A DNA stretch of 64,000 nt, from positions 1-64,000 of the forward strand of contig CAUGYD010000009.1 in NCBI GenBank assembly GCA_959603585.1. Direction: 5' to 3'. The DNA comes from Scatosoma sp900555925. GTDB taxonomy: Bacteria; Bacillota; Clostridia; Christensenellales; Borkfalkiaceae. This document shows, one piece after another, positions 1 to 8,662 of this stretch. A program made the translations under genes and the position numbers. Numbering within the stretch: the stretch's first letter is position 1; each line of letters opens with the position of its first letter. Under the pieces are notes generated by a model. It saw only the letters and a list, made by a program, of their open reading frames with translations. It searched no databases and was not told the origin of the DNA.

Positions 1-10
1 GTTTTATTTC

Positions 11-53
11 TTTACGCAGTTGTAAGCAACTGCGTAAAAAGGACGTCCTTTTT
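11..53. repeat. Double palindrome element, copy 1
   Basis: Two consecutive perfect inverted repeats. The first is a 12-bp stem (11-22 with 27-38, loop TAAG); the second is an 18-nt palindrome centred on GGACGTCC (36-53). It lies just beyond the stop codon of the mannose-6-phosphate isomerase gene, so it probably also works as a transcription terminator for that operon. A second element with the same two-hairpin layout and the same GGACGTCC core lies at 46713-46753. Confidence 0.7.
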
Positions 54-80
54 ACAAAATTTTCAGTTTTCAATCTTTAT

Positions 81-1802
81 TCAGCCGCGCACGTTGGCCT
101 TGACGATAACGACTTCTTCGTCGAGAGGCCGCACGGTATATTCCTTTACGCTTTCGGGAATGATAAACGTTTCCGCATAATGTACTTCAAACGGCTCAAA
201 CGCGCCCGTCGGACTTTCGATAATCGCTCCTCTGCCGTCCACGACGTTCGCCTGAACGACGGAACCGTCCGTCTTCATGCGTTCCGTTCTACGGATATGG
301 CAGCGGCGGGTCTCGATAAATTCCCGCTCGTGCAGGCCGGTATGCTCTTCGAGGTAGTCGTCCCGCTTTTCCACCGTTTCAAAGCGGTTGACGAGATTTT
401 CCATTACCCAAGGCGTATCGCGGTACCATTGAATGACGTGCCGTCCGTGATTGATATGCACGGGGCGGGGCAAGCCGTCCAATCCGAGACGGGACCAATC
501 CCACAGCTTAAAGGTAAAAATATACGGCGTCGCACTGATTTCGAGAACCATGGTGTCCGCCCCCGAACAGTGTACCGTACCCGCGGGAATAAGGAAATGG
601 TCGTGCTTTTTCGCGGGAAGTTTATTCACATACTTTTCGGCGGGAAAAATCATTTCGCCCCTTTGCGCCGCTTCCAGATCGGCCAGCATGGCATCTTTGT
701 CCACTCCCTCTTTGAGCCCCAGATATACATAGGCATCGTCCGCACAGTCGAGTATGTAATAGCTCTCGTCCTGCGTGTAATGCATGCCGAAGGTATTCTG
801 AATATATTCCGTCAGGGGGTGAACTTGCAGAGAGAGATTTTGTCCGCCCATCGTATCGAGGAAATCGAAACGAATGGGATATTCGTCCCCGAACCGCGCA
901 TGTACCTTTTCTCCCAAAAGAAGTCGCGGGCGATAAAACACCACGTCTATGGAGGGAACCTCTATTCTCACGTTCCCGAAACGCATATAAATACTGTTTT
1001 CTTCGGGAACTCCGTCAAACGCCCAGGCATAGTTTGTCTCCGAACGGTCCAAGTCACACACTTCCTTCATCCACTGACCGCCCCAGACCTCGGGCGCAAA
1101 ATAGGGAACCAGACGGAACGGACGGCTCGCAAACGTTTCGAGCCCCTTGCGCCAGCCGTCGCCGCTCACCATTTTCGGGCACCCCGCCGCATTTGTATCG
1201 AGCAGGTAGTCCGCCTTTTCCAGCATGTCGCGCTTGTGGCGGTCGGCCATGCGCCATTCTACGAAAAAACCCTGTTTGAACTTAGCGAGTTTATTGGCGG
1301 AAGCGTTGTCCGTCTTCCAGTTGGGAGTGCCCTTTTTGAATCGGCACTGAATCTCCCAGCGAGCCAAATCGAGATAGACGTATAAATCCCCCTCCGCGAC
1401 GAGCGAAGCGCCCACGCCGATGACGCAGACGAGCCCCTTTGCCGTCTCTATCTCGCCTTTGAGCGCCGCCGCCTTGTTTTCGTCCAAAATGTCGGCAAGT
1501 TTCAGGGTATTCATGATTCCGAAAACTCTGTCGTCCGTGACGAAGGGGCGGATTTTTGCGTTATAAGCCTCGTCGCTCATCATCGCCTTATCCGAATCGA
1601 ACCATTTTGCGTTCAGGAAGGAAAGCCCCTCTTTGACCTCGTTTTGCTCCACTTCGGTGTAGCAGTCAAAGACGATGACGAAACGCTTTTTTCCTGCGGC
1701 GCGGCGGAGCAATTCCTCTCCGACCGCCCGATAGCCCTCCCATGCCTCGTAGCCCCGTATATTGAGTTCGGGGTATTTATCGTAATTTCCGTAGCCTTTC
1801 AT
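81..1802 (-). CDS. manA: Class I mannose-6-phosphate isomerase with N-terminal kinase-like domain
   Basis: 573 residues, interconverting mannose-6-phosphate and fructose-6-phosphate in the cytoplasm. The C-terminal half carries the phosphomannose isomerase cupin: LQVHP supplies the Gln and His metal ligands, QDESYYIL the Glu, and IPAGTVH the last His. The N-terminal 200 or so residues resemble the nucleoside/uridine kinase fold (segment DLARWEIQCRF) but show no P-loop. The start at 1802 is chosen because GGAGGAG lies about 6 nt upstream; the longer reading frame upstream has no ribosome binding site. It is the last gene of an operon with the ROK kinase and alpha-mannosidase. Family assignment is firm; the role of the N-terminal domain is unknown. 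Confidence 0.88.
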   Translation of the reverse strand: MKGYGNYDKYPELNIRGYEAWEGYRAVGEELLRRAAGKKRFVIVFDCYTEVEQNEVKEGLSFLNAKWFDSDKAMMSDEAYNAKIRPFVTDDRVFGIMNTLKLADILDENKAAALKGEIETAKGLVCVIGVGASLVAEGDLYVYLDLARWEIQCRFKKGTPNWKTDNASANKLAKFKQGFFVEWRMADRHKRDMLEKADYLLDTNAAGCPKMVSGDGWRKGLETFASRPFRLVPYFAPEVWGGQWMKEVCDLDRSETNYAWAFDGVPEENSIYMRFGNVRIEVPSIDVVFYRPRLLLGEKVHARFGDEYPIRFDFLDTMGGQNLSLQVHPLTEYIQNTFGMHYTQDESYYILDCADDAYVYLGLKEGVDKDAMLADLEAAQRGEMIFPAEKYVNKLPAKKHDHFLIPAGTVHCSGADTMVLEISATPYIFTFKLWDWSRLGLDGLPRPVHINHGRHVIQWYRDTPWVMENLVNRFETVEKRDDYLEEHTGLHEREFIETRRCHIRRTERMKTDGSVVQANVVDGRGAIIESPTGAFEPFEVHYAETFIIPESVKEYTVRPLDEEVVIVKANVRG

Positions 1803-1860
1803 GTTTACTCCTCCGAATAGCTCTTTGATTTTCCTATATGTCTCTTTAATTTTTCCGCTT

Positions 1861-2745
1861 TTAACGGAGCGAAGCCGCTCCGATAATTCCCGCCGAGTTG
1901 CCGAGCTGTGCGGCGAACGCTTTGACCGGCGCATAATTTTCCCCGTATACCTCTCTCCGCAAAGTTTCGTTGACCGCGGGCAGGAATAAATCCGCCGAAG
2001 CGGAAACCCCACCGCCGATGACGAAACATTCGGGTCGCAGGATATTCGCCAGACTGACGAGCGCCGTGCCGAGGTCGTCGGCGAATTCGTCCACGATTTC
2101 CCGCGCCTTGGGGTGATTCGCCCGCGCGGCGTCGAACACGTCCTTTGCCGTCGTTTCCTCGCCGAGCGCGAGCTGCGCCCGCTTTGCGATCGCCGTCGCC
2201 GAGCAATACGCTTCCAAACAGCCCTTTCGACCGCAGTTGCACGGCCTGCCGTCGGGATGGAGCGTCATGTGTCCGAAAATCCCCGCCGCGTCCGCGTGTA
2301 CGGAGCCGCTTTCCAGCCTGCCGTCGACGACGAAACAGCCTCCCACTCCCGTGCCGAGGGTGAGCATCGCCACTCTCTTACAGCCCTTTCCGACGCCGTA
2401 CAGCGCTTCTCCCAGCGCCGCGCACTTCGCGTCGTTGGCAATCAGGGCGGGAACGCCCAGATTTCTGCCGATATCGTCGCGAAGAGGGGCGTCGCTCCAA
2501 CGGATATTATTGGAAAAACAGACTTTTCCCGTCACCGAATCCACCAGCCCCGGCGAACCGATTCCTATTTTTCTGATACGGTGTCCCGCGACCAGCTTTT
2601 TCGCAGTTTCCGTAAGGTCGCGCACGATTCCTTCGTAATCGCTGTCCGCGCGCGTGACCACCGAAGCCGAGGCCAGAATGATTCCGTCCTCCACTACGCC
2701 GAGCTTTGCCGACGTACCGCCTAAATCGATACCCAACGATTTCAC
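1861..2745 (-). CDS. ROK family sugar kinase
   Basis: 294 residues, a cytoplasmic ATP-dependent sugar kinase of the ROK family. The N-terminal phosphate-binding motif is LGIDLGGTSAKLG, and the ROK zinc motif is CNCGRKGCLEAYCS. The GTG start at 2745 overlaps the TGA of the upstream alpha-mannosidase gene by 4 nt, which suggests translational coupling, and GGAGAG precedes it. Sitting between a mannosidase and a mannose-6-phosphate isomerase, its likely substrate is mannose (inference); glucose, fructose or N-acetylmannosamine remain possible because ROK specificity cannot be read from motifs alone. Confidence 0.9.
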   Translation of the reverse strand: MKSLGIDLGGTSAKLGVVEDGIILASASVVTRADSDYEGIVRDLTETAKKLVAGHRIRKIGIGSPGLVDSVTGKVCFSNNIRWSDAPLRDDIGRNLGVPALIANDAKCAALGEALYGVGKGCKRVAMLTLGTGVGGCFVVDGRLESGSVHADAAGIFGHMTLHPDGRPCNCGRKGCLEAYCSATAIAKRAQLALGEETTAKDVFDAARANHPKAREIVDEFADDLGTALVSLANILRPECFVIGGGVSASADLFLPAVNETLRREVYGENYAPVKAFAAQLGNSAGIIGAASLR

Positions 2746-5120
2746 TCTTTCTCTCCTTCAAAGGCGTAAAACGTCAGAACGCCTTCGTTTATTCCTTCCG
2801 CTTCGCGGAATATCTGTTCGGGGTTCGTCGTCCCCGTCGTCTGCAATGTATAGCGGAACTGATAGAAGCCCGCAAGACTGGCTTTGAAATTGGTTTCCCA
2901 GAAATTGTTCATTACCCAGGAATACAACTCGTCTGCATTGGGACTCCCCTCTCCCATCAATTTGATGGAATGCGCTTCCAGCGTTCCCATCGTCATCAAA
3001 GGCGCATCCTGCGCCGCAAGAATAACCGCTCCGTCCTTTCCCGCAAACGCCGCTCCGTTTTGCACCGCGTAAAAATCCACGCAGGTACCGGGCAGCTGGT
3101 CGATTCTCGGACGGAATACCGCGCCCGCCTTATCCATGTAGACCGTATCCCCGTCCTTCGCAAACGGCAGGGACAGATACAGATTTTCCGGTTCCCAAAC
3201 GCTGTCCTTATGCAGGCGCAAATCCACGGTGATTCGCGGCATCAGCTTATGCGCGGTGAGAATAACGCTGCATTCCTGCGTTCCCTCCAAACGGTATTTG
3301 AGCTCTACACGGCCGTACAGCGTTCCGTTTTCCAAAACCTTGATGTCGATAAGCTCCCCGAAATCCCGCCGAGTGCGTACCGCTTTGCGGTTGCGTCCCA
3401 TATTCCTGCGTACCCAGAGATAGTCCTCCGTCAAATCGCGGGGAGTCACTTCGTAAACGGGACGGAAAGCGGTTTCTCCTTCGCGGAGGAGCTCCTTCCT
3501 CTTCTTTTTGTCATAAATGCGCGTCACGCCGCAGGGACGGCTCATTTCTATGCGGAAATATTCGTTCTCGATTGCGTCCGTATAGATATACTCGCCCGGC
3601 GTTTCATGGAGCACGTGTGAAAGATCCGCGATTCCCTCTATTCCGCAACGGGCGCAGAGTCCCGCGCTCCCGATTGCGGGCGCGGGCTTCTCTTTCAGGC
3701 AGAAGGTACGCACCTGCTTCGGAGCGAGTTTTACGAAAATGCACATTTCGGGCCCCCTCGAATAGCGGCTGATTTGGAAGGGAACGCTCTCTCCCGTAGC
3801 TTCGTCTACGACGTCGAAATGCTCGTGCCCGTAAAAATGTTCGAGATCCTGCACCAGCATGTCGCATACCTCAAAATCATGCGGATTTGCGGCGCGGAAT
3901 TTAAGCTCCCGATGCAGGGAAACGGGCGTTTCGCCCAGATGACGGCGGATTTTCTCGCAGGCAATCGTCGCGGATTCGTTCGCTTTCAGGGCGAACAGCC
4001 GCTTCCATTGGTCAAGATTGTTCACCTGCGGATGATACGGCTCCGTAATCGACGAAGAGTAGCCCCACGTATGTTCCGCATAAAACATCAGATTATACAG
4101 CGCGGAACGATAGTTGTCTTTCCCGCCGATTGTTCCGTCGGAGTCCATCTTTCTCGCTACGTCGTACATGCGCGACGCCGCTCGATAGTGCATGGTATCC
4201 GCGGGCGTGGAGCCCACTCCGTCCGCCCACCAATCCGTCCAGTCCCCCGCGTATTCGGGCAGATTTTCTATCTTCTCCACCCGCGCGAAAAATTCGTCCA
4301 GCGTCGCAAGTTTTAATTCTATTTCCTCGTGCTCCGCGTTATATTTATCAATAAATTCCAATACTTTCAGGGACGCGGGTGAATTGTCCGTCATGTTCCC
4401 GCTGACCGAAACGGGAATGAAATCGTATTCGTAGCCCTGCGCTAAATCCGTATCCACAAACGCCTGAATCCGCTTGCACGCCTTTTCGTAAGGCGTGAGC
4501 CCCGCAAACGTCAGTCCGTCCTGCAAGGTGTACTCAAATTCCGACGCCTGCGCGATTCCGAGTTCGTTTCCGAAAAGGTAATGTTCCCCATTCCAGACCA
4601 AAAGGGAATTTCCCTTGGGCGTGCGCCAGCGGAAAGGCACCTGCTTGCGGAATAAGGGATGGTACCCGTGATGCGTATGGATACAGGAAAGAAGTCCCCT
4701 GACGCCGTGATTATACAGCGCATCCGCAAATCCCCAGCCGTAGCCGTTGATATCCGCCGTCATCGCATAATGATAGGCAAGACCGTATTCCTTCAACTCC
4801 GCCACGCATGCATCCATCGTTTCATTGAGCACTCGTTCGCTCGCAAGGTCGGTCAAGTTGAGATAATTTCCCGAAAGGCCGATATTTCCCGACTTTACGA
4901 ATTTCACGAAGTCCTTCTTCTCCTCCGCGGCAGCTTCCGCCAAAAATTGCTGAACGCACCAATAGCTTTCGCAATTCCATTTGAACCGCGGCTGCTTCTT
5001 GATGAGCTCGATTACCTCCCGAATAAAGCCCACGTGATGCGCCTTCATCTTTTCCTGCGTATCGGTATACCCTACGTCCGTATGAGAATGGTGAATTACG
5101 TAAATGGTCATCTTCTTCAT
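2742..5120 (-). CDS. Glycoside hydrolase family 38 alpha-mannosidase
   Basis: 792 residues, without a visible signal peptide, so probably a cytoplasmic exo-alpha-mannosidase acting on imported mannosides. The N-terminal HHSHTDVGYT motif is the GH38 metal/substrate-binding signature, and MTADINGYGWG probably holds the nucleophile Asp. The start at 5120 has AAAGAGG upstream; an alternative Met lies three codons in. It is the first gene of the three-gene operon, expressed from the - strand promoter at 5249-5277. The linkage or glycan it cleaves cannot be told from sequence. Confidence 0.85.
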   Translation of the reverse strand: MKKMTIYVIHHSHTDVGYTDTQEKMKAHHVGFIREVIELIKKQPRFKWNCESYWCVQQFLAEAAAEEKKDFVKFVKSGNIGLSGNYLNLTDLASERVLNETMDACVAELKEYGLAYHYAMTADINGYGWGFADALYNHGVRGLLSCIHTHHGYHPLFRKQVPFRWRTPKGNSLLVWNGEHYLFGNELGIAQASEFEYTLQDGLTFAGLTPYEKACKRIQAFVDTDLAQGYEYDFIPVSVSGNMTDNSPASLKVLEFIDKYNAEHEEIELKLATLDEFFARVEKIENLPEYAGDWTDWWADGVGSTPADTMHYRAASRMYDVARKMDSDGTIGGKDNYRSALYNLMFYAEHTWGYSSSITEPYHPQVNNLDQWKRLFALKANESATIACEKIRRHLGETPVSLHRELKFRAANPHDFEVCDMLVQDLEHFYGHEHFDVVDEATGESVPFQISRYSRGPEMCIFVKLAPKQVRTFCLKEKPAPAIGSAGLCARCGIEGIADLSHVLHETPGEYIYTDAIENEYFRIEMSRPCGVTRIYDKKKRKELLREGETAFRPVYEVTPRDLTEDYLWVRRNMGRNRKAVRTRRDFGELIDIKVLENGTLYGRVELKYRLEGTQECSVILTAHKLMPRITVDLRLHKDSVWEPENLYLSLPFAKDGDTVYMDKAGAVFRPRIDQLPGTCVDFYAVQNGAAFAGKDGAVILAAQDAPLMTMGTLEAHSIKLMGEGSPNADELYSWVMNNFWETNFKASLAGFYQFRYTLQTTGTTNPEQIFREAEGINEGVLTFYAFEGEKE

Positions 5121-5248
5121 AAATCAAAACCTCTTTCCTTATAAAAAGATATGCTTTTTTCGGAATTTTCTTCCGTTTAAGACAATTTTTCTATTAAATG
5201 ACAGATAATTTTCATTTTTTATATACTTTAATGACTAATTTCATGACA

Positions 5249-5277
5249 AGTATAGCACATCTTTTTTCTCTTGTCAA
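5249..5277 (-). promoter_or_regulatory. Sigma-A promoter of the mannoside operon
   Basis: On the - strand TTGACA (5272-5277) and TATACT (5249-5254) are separated by exactly 17 nt. TGTCAT-type half-sites begin at the -10 box and recur downstream of it (5160-5250), which suits repression by a regulator. Confidence 0.85.
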
Positions 5278-5325
5278 TACCTGATTGCAAATTTTCACAA
5301 TTATTTTTTCGATTTGAAAAAAGAC

Positions 5326-5341
5326 TGTCATTTATCTGACA
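5326..5341. promoter_or_regulatory. Putative operator of the RpiR regulator
   Basis: A perfect palindrome of TGTCA, a 6-nt spacer and TGACA, about 17 nt upstream of the rpiR -35 box. A related sequence (TGACAGATAA core) lies near 5200 in the leader of the mannosidase gene, matching about 12 of 16 positions. Repetition at both divergent promoters suggests the sites bind the RpiR protein. Confidence 0.5.
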
Positions 5342-5357
5342 AATTTCAAGAGATGTC

Positions 5358-5386
5358 TTGACAAAAAACCGAAAATGTGGTATATT
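5358..5386 (+). promoter_or_regulatory. Sigma-A promoter of rpiR-type gene
   Basis: TTGACA (5358-5363), a 17-nt spacer and TATATT (5381-5386). The start codon follows at 5431. Confidence 0.85.
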
Positions 5387-5430
5387 TGATAAGGAAAATA
5401 TCATAAAATTTATTTTCGGACGGGGTATTT

Positions 5431-6252
5431 ATGGCAGAAAGCGTCTTTGACAGAATCGCGTTGCTCCGACAGCGCACCACCAAACAGGAACGCGCGATCA
5501 TCGACTGTCTCAGCAATAACAACATTACCAATTTAAGCTATCTTTCCATTACGGAGTTTGCGAGCCTTGCCAACGTGGCGGAATCCACGCTGTTGAGATT
5601 TTGCCGCAAGCTCGGGTTGAGAGGATATTCCGAATTCCGCATGCTGTTGGCGCAGAGCAACAGCAACGAATATACGGGCGATGCGGAAGATTTTGCATTC
5701 ACGATTATGAACAGCATGACGACGGCGCTCCATTCGACTTATGAGCTTTTAGACCATGCAGACGTAGAAAAGGCTGTGGATATCCTCTTAAAGGCGAAGC
5801 GCGTGTATTGCTTCGGGAGCGGAAATTCGGGCGTTGCCGCGGAAGAAATGAGAAATAAATTCCTCCGCTTCGGAATCCACGTCTACCATTTGAGCGACAG
5901 TCATTTTCAGACGATTGCAACCTCCACGCTCACGGAAGAAGACGCTTTGGTACTCTTTTCCGTCAGCGGAAGCACAAAGGATATGATAGGAATCGCACAG
6001 TCCGCGCGGAGAAACGGGACAAAGCTCGTCATCATTACCAATTACCTCCGTTCTCCCTTGGGCTCTTATGCGGATATTCCTTTATATGTCGTGGCGAAAA
6101 ATACTCCTTTGGACGGCGGCTCCCTCGTCGCCAAAATCAGTCAGTTATACGTCATCGACGTCTTGGCCGCCGCCGTATTCAAACGCACGGAGAAAGAATC
6201 TCAGCGAAATATCGAACGCACCGCGATTGCCGTCCTCGACAAAGAAATCTGA
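5431..6252 (+). CDS. MurR/RpiR family transcriptional regulator
   Basis: 273 residues. The N-terminal helix-turn-helix of the RpiR type covers about residues 1-77 (SITEFASLANVAESTLLRFC). A SIS sugar-phosphate-binding domain covers about 110-250, with GSGNSGVAAEEM and FSVSGSTKDM as typical phosphosugar-binding loops. Its position divergent from the mannosidase-kinase-isomerase operon suggests it senses a sugar phosphate such as mannose-6-phosphate and controls that operon (inference). Downstream, a 17-nt stretch from the gene's end (6216-6232) is repeated at 6253-6269, a short tandem duplication across the stop codon. Confidence 0.88.
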   Translation: MAESVFDRIALLRQRTTKQERAIIDCLSNNNITNLSYLSITEFASLANVAESTLLRFCRKLGLRGYSEFRMLLAQSNSNEYTGDAEDFAFTIMNSMTTALHSTYELLDHADVEKAVDILLKAKRVYCFGSGNSGVAAEEMRNKFLRFGIHVYHLSDSHFQTIATSTLTEEDALVLFSVSGSTKDMIGIAQSARRNGTKLVIITNYLRSPLGSYADIPLYVVAKNTPLDGGSLVAKISQLYVIDVLAAAVFKRTEKESQRNIERTAIAVLDKEI

Positions 6253-6430
6253 GCGCACCGCGATTGCCGCCCCGATAAAAAAATTTGAATACGCCGAAAC
6301 GAGCAGAATCCCCCCGAACCCCCTTTCGTAAGAAAAATCATGGAGCGGAACCTTCAAAAGCTCCCCTCTCGAAAGCCCCCCTAATAAATTCTTCCGCCTA
6401 AATTCAAAAAGATTTGCTCTTCGCCGCTCG

Positions 6431-6474
6431 TTGACAAATCTTTTTATTTTTGTTATAATGGTTGCGACCGCAAC
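6431..6474 (+). promoter_or_regulatory. MarR-operon promoter with overlapping palindromic operator
   Basis: TTGACA (6431-6436), a 17-nt spacer and TATAAT (6454-6459) form a consensus promoter. The 14-nt perfect palindrome GTTGCGACCGCAAC follows directly at 6461-6474, covering the expected transcription start. This is the usual placement of an autorepressing MarR operator. Confidence 0.85.
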
Positions 6475-6497
6475 AATTTCTAAAAAAGGAGAACACG

Positions 6498-6938
6498 ATG
6501 CCGACATTCATGAGACAAATCAATGTTATCAGCCGATGCGGAGCACTGTACCGAACGGAAAAATTAAAAGAAGTACAGCTCGGCGCCCCCCACCATAGTT
6601 ATATTATAAATGTATGTAATTATCCGGGAACCTCACAGGAACAGTTGGCAAAGCATATTTGCGTAGACAAGAGCAACGTGGCGAGACAGCTCGCCTATCT
6701 AGAAAAGGAGGGCTTTGTAGAGCGCAGGCAAAGCCCGTCCGACGGGAGAGTAATCCTCGTCTATCCCACGCAAAAGGCGTTTGACGTGTTACCGGAAGTA
6801 AAAAGAGTAACCGCCTTTTGGAACGAATACATTACGCAGGATCTCACGAAAGAGGAAAAAGAGAGTCTGTCGGGCGTTCTGGAAAAAATCGTCTGCCGCG
6901 CCCGCAGCTATTTCGAGGAAAGCGGGGAGGAAAAATGA
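6498..6938 (+). CDS. MarR family transcriptional regulator
   Basis: 146 residues with a central winged helix-turn-helix: the recognition region includes VDKSNVARQLAYLEKEGFV and the wing RRQSPSDGRVILVYPT. The start at 6498 has AAAGGAGA about 8 nt upstream. Its stop overlaps the start of the ABC exporter gene by 4 nt (ATGA), so the three genes form one operon. It most likely represses its own operon through the palindrome at 6461-6474 and releases it when a ligand, perhaps an exported drug or metabolite, binds. The ligand is unknown. Confidence 0.9.
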   Translation: MPTFMRQINVISRCGALYRTEKLKEVQLGAPHHSYIINVCNYPGTSQEQLAKHICVDKSNVARQLAYLEKEGFVERRQSPSDGRVILVYPTQKAFDVLPEVKRVTAFWNEYITQDLTKEEKESLSGVLEKIVCRARSYFEESGEEK

Positions 6939-8662
6939 AATTTCTTTTTCGGTACATAAAACCCTTTACCAAAATCATGTTGGTGGGCTTTCTCATAAAA
7001 TGCACAGGGACGCTGATCGAGCTGGCTCTCCCCTACATTCTCAGTCATATTCTCGACGACGTGGTGCCGAACGACGGACGCTTGTCCATGATCATTCTGT
7101 GGGGCGGGGGTATGATTGCCTGTTCGTTAATTGCGCTCGTCTGCAACGTCAAAGCAAACCGAATGGCCTCCAAGGTTGCGCGCGACTGCACAGAGCAAAT
7201 CCGTCACGACCTCTTTTACCGTACCATGACTCTTTCGGGGAGACAAATAGATGCTTTTACCGTTCCGTCGCTGGAATCGCGCATTACGACGGACACCTAT
7301 AACGTTCAGGATTTTATCGGAAAAATCCAACGCCTGGGCGTAAGGGCGCCCCTGCTTTTGCTCGGCGGAATTATCGTGACGCTGGTCATGGACCCTTTTC
7401 TCTCCCTCGTCATGCTGGCGGTGCTTCCCGTCATTTTTGCGGTGGTGTATTTCGTTTCCCTTTGGGGAGTGCGGCTTTATAAAAACGTTCAGAAATCGGT
7501 GGACGGCATGATCCGCGTCGTGAGAGAGGATTCCCAAGGGATTCGGGTCATCAAAGCCCTGTCCCGCGTGGAACGCGAACATCAGCGCTACGACAAGGTG
7601 AATAAAAAGCTCGTTTCGGACGAAAAAAAGGCGAATCTCACGCTCGGATTCGTCAATCCCGTCATGAACCTTTTAATGAATCTCGGAATTACGTTCGTTG
7701 TACTGCTCGGCGCCTATCGCGTGATGGGAAGAAAGACCGACCCCGGAGTAATTATCGCCTTTACGCAGTATTTCACCATGATTTCCACGGCTACGCTCTC
7801 TATCACCCGCATTTTTATGATGTATACGAGAAGCACGGCCTCCGCGGCGAGAATCCAACAGGTTGTGGACGCGCCGAGGGAATTGACGGCGCTATCCGAA
7901 GCGGATTATCCGATTAAAGAAGAAAACGGGTATATCGTATTCGAAAACGTATCTTTTTCCTACGGAGGAAAGGGCAATCACCTCAAAAACATCTCTTTTT
8001 CTCTGCCGCGGGGTCAGACGCTGGGCATTATCGGAGGAACGGGAAGCGGAAAAACGACGCTCATCAACCTTTTGATGCGGATTTACGATATAAATTCCGG
8101 CTCGATACGAATCGGGGGACGAGATATTCGTACCTTTGAAGGCGGGGAACTGCATCGAAAATTCGGCATCGCCATGCAGAATGATTTTCTGTATTCGGAC
8201 ACCATAGAGGAAAATATCCGTTTCGGCAGGGAATTATCTCACGAAGACATCGTCCGCGCGGCAAAAATCGCGCAGGCGGACGAATTTATTTCCGCCTCCT
8301 CCGACGGATATTCCCGCATTCTCTCTCCCAAAGCGACAAATCTTTCGGGCGGGCAGAAGCAGAGGCTTCTGATTGCAAGAGCTTTGGCGTCAAGGCCGCA
8401 GATCCTCATTTTGGACGACTCTTCCTCCGCCCTCGATTACCGCACCGATTCCAACCTTCGCGCTGCCATCGCGCAAAATCTCGAAAATACCACGCTCATC
8501 GTCGTGGCGCAGAGAGTCAGCTCCGTCATGAACTGCGACCTCATTTTGGTGTTGGACGAAGGCGAAATCATCGGCATGGGAAAACATGCACAGCTTTTGG
8601 AGAATTGTCCCGTATATCGGGAAATCAGCAATTCGCAGATGGGAGGGAGCTTCGTTGAATAA
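6935..8662 (+). CDS. Heterodimeric ABC exporter subunit with degenerate ATP site
   Basis: 575 residues: an exporter-type transmembrane domain over about residues 1-300, then a nucleotide-binding domain. Walker A is GGTGSGKTT and the signature is LSGGQKQR. Walker B ends in ILDDSS, with Asp in place of the catalytic Glu. With the partner gene this predicts a heterodimer in which this subunit gives a poor hydrolysis site but a normal signature. The start at 6935 overlaps the marR stop (ATGA); a longer reading frame in front of it is only marR sequence in another frame. Probable multidrug or lipid/peptide export; substrate unknown. Confidence 0.9.
   Translation: MKFLFRYIKPFTKIMLVGFLIKCTGTLIELALPYILSHILDDVVPNDGRLSMIILWGGGMIACSLIALVCNVKANRMASKVARDCTEQIRHDLFYRTMTLSGRQIDAFTVPSLESRITTDTYNVQDFIGKIQRLGVRAPLLLLGGIIVTLVMDPFLSLVMLAVLPVIFAVVYFVSLWGVRLYKNVQKSVDGMIRVVREDSQGIRVIKALSRVEREHQRYDKVNKKLVSDEKKANLTLGFVNPVMNLLMNLGITFVVLLGAYRVMGRKTDPGVIIAFTQYFTMISTATLSITRIFMMYTRSTASAARIQQVVDAPRELTALSEADYPIKEENGYIVFENVSFSYGGKGNHLKNISFSLPRGQTLGIIGGTGSGKTTLINLLMRIYDINSGSIRIGGRDIRTFEGGELHRKFGIAMQNDFLYSDTIEENIRFGRELSHEDIVRAAKIAQADEFISASSDGYSRILSPKATNLSGGQKQRLLIARALASRPQILILDDSSSALDYRTDSNLRAAIAQNLENTTLIVVAQRVSSVMNCDLILVLDEGEIIGMGKHAQLLENCPVYREISNSQMGGSFVE

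Noticed and set aside
180..1385. 401-codon + strand open frame opposite manA
   Set aside because: Antisense shadow of a conserved isomerase.
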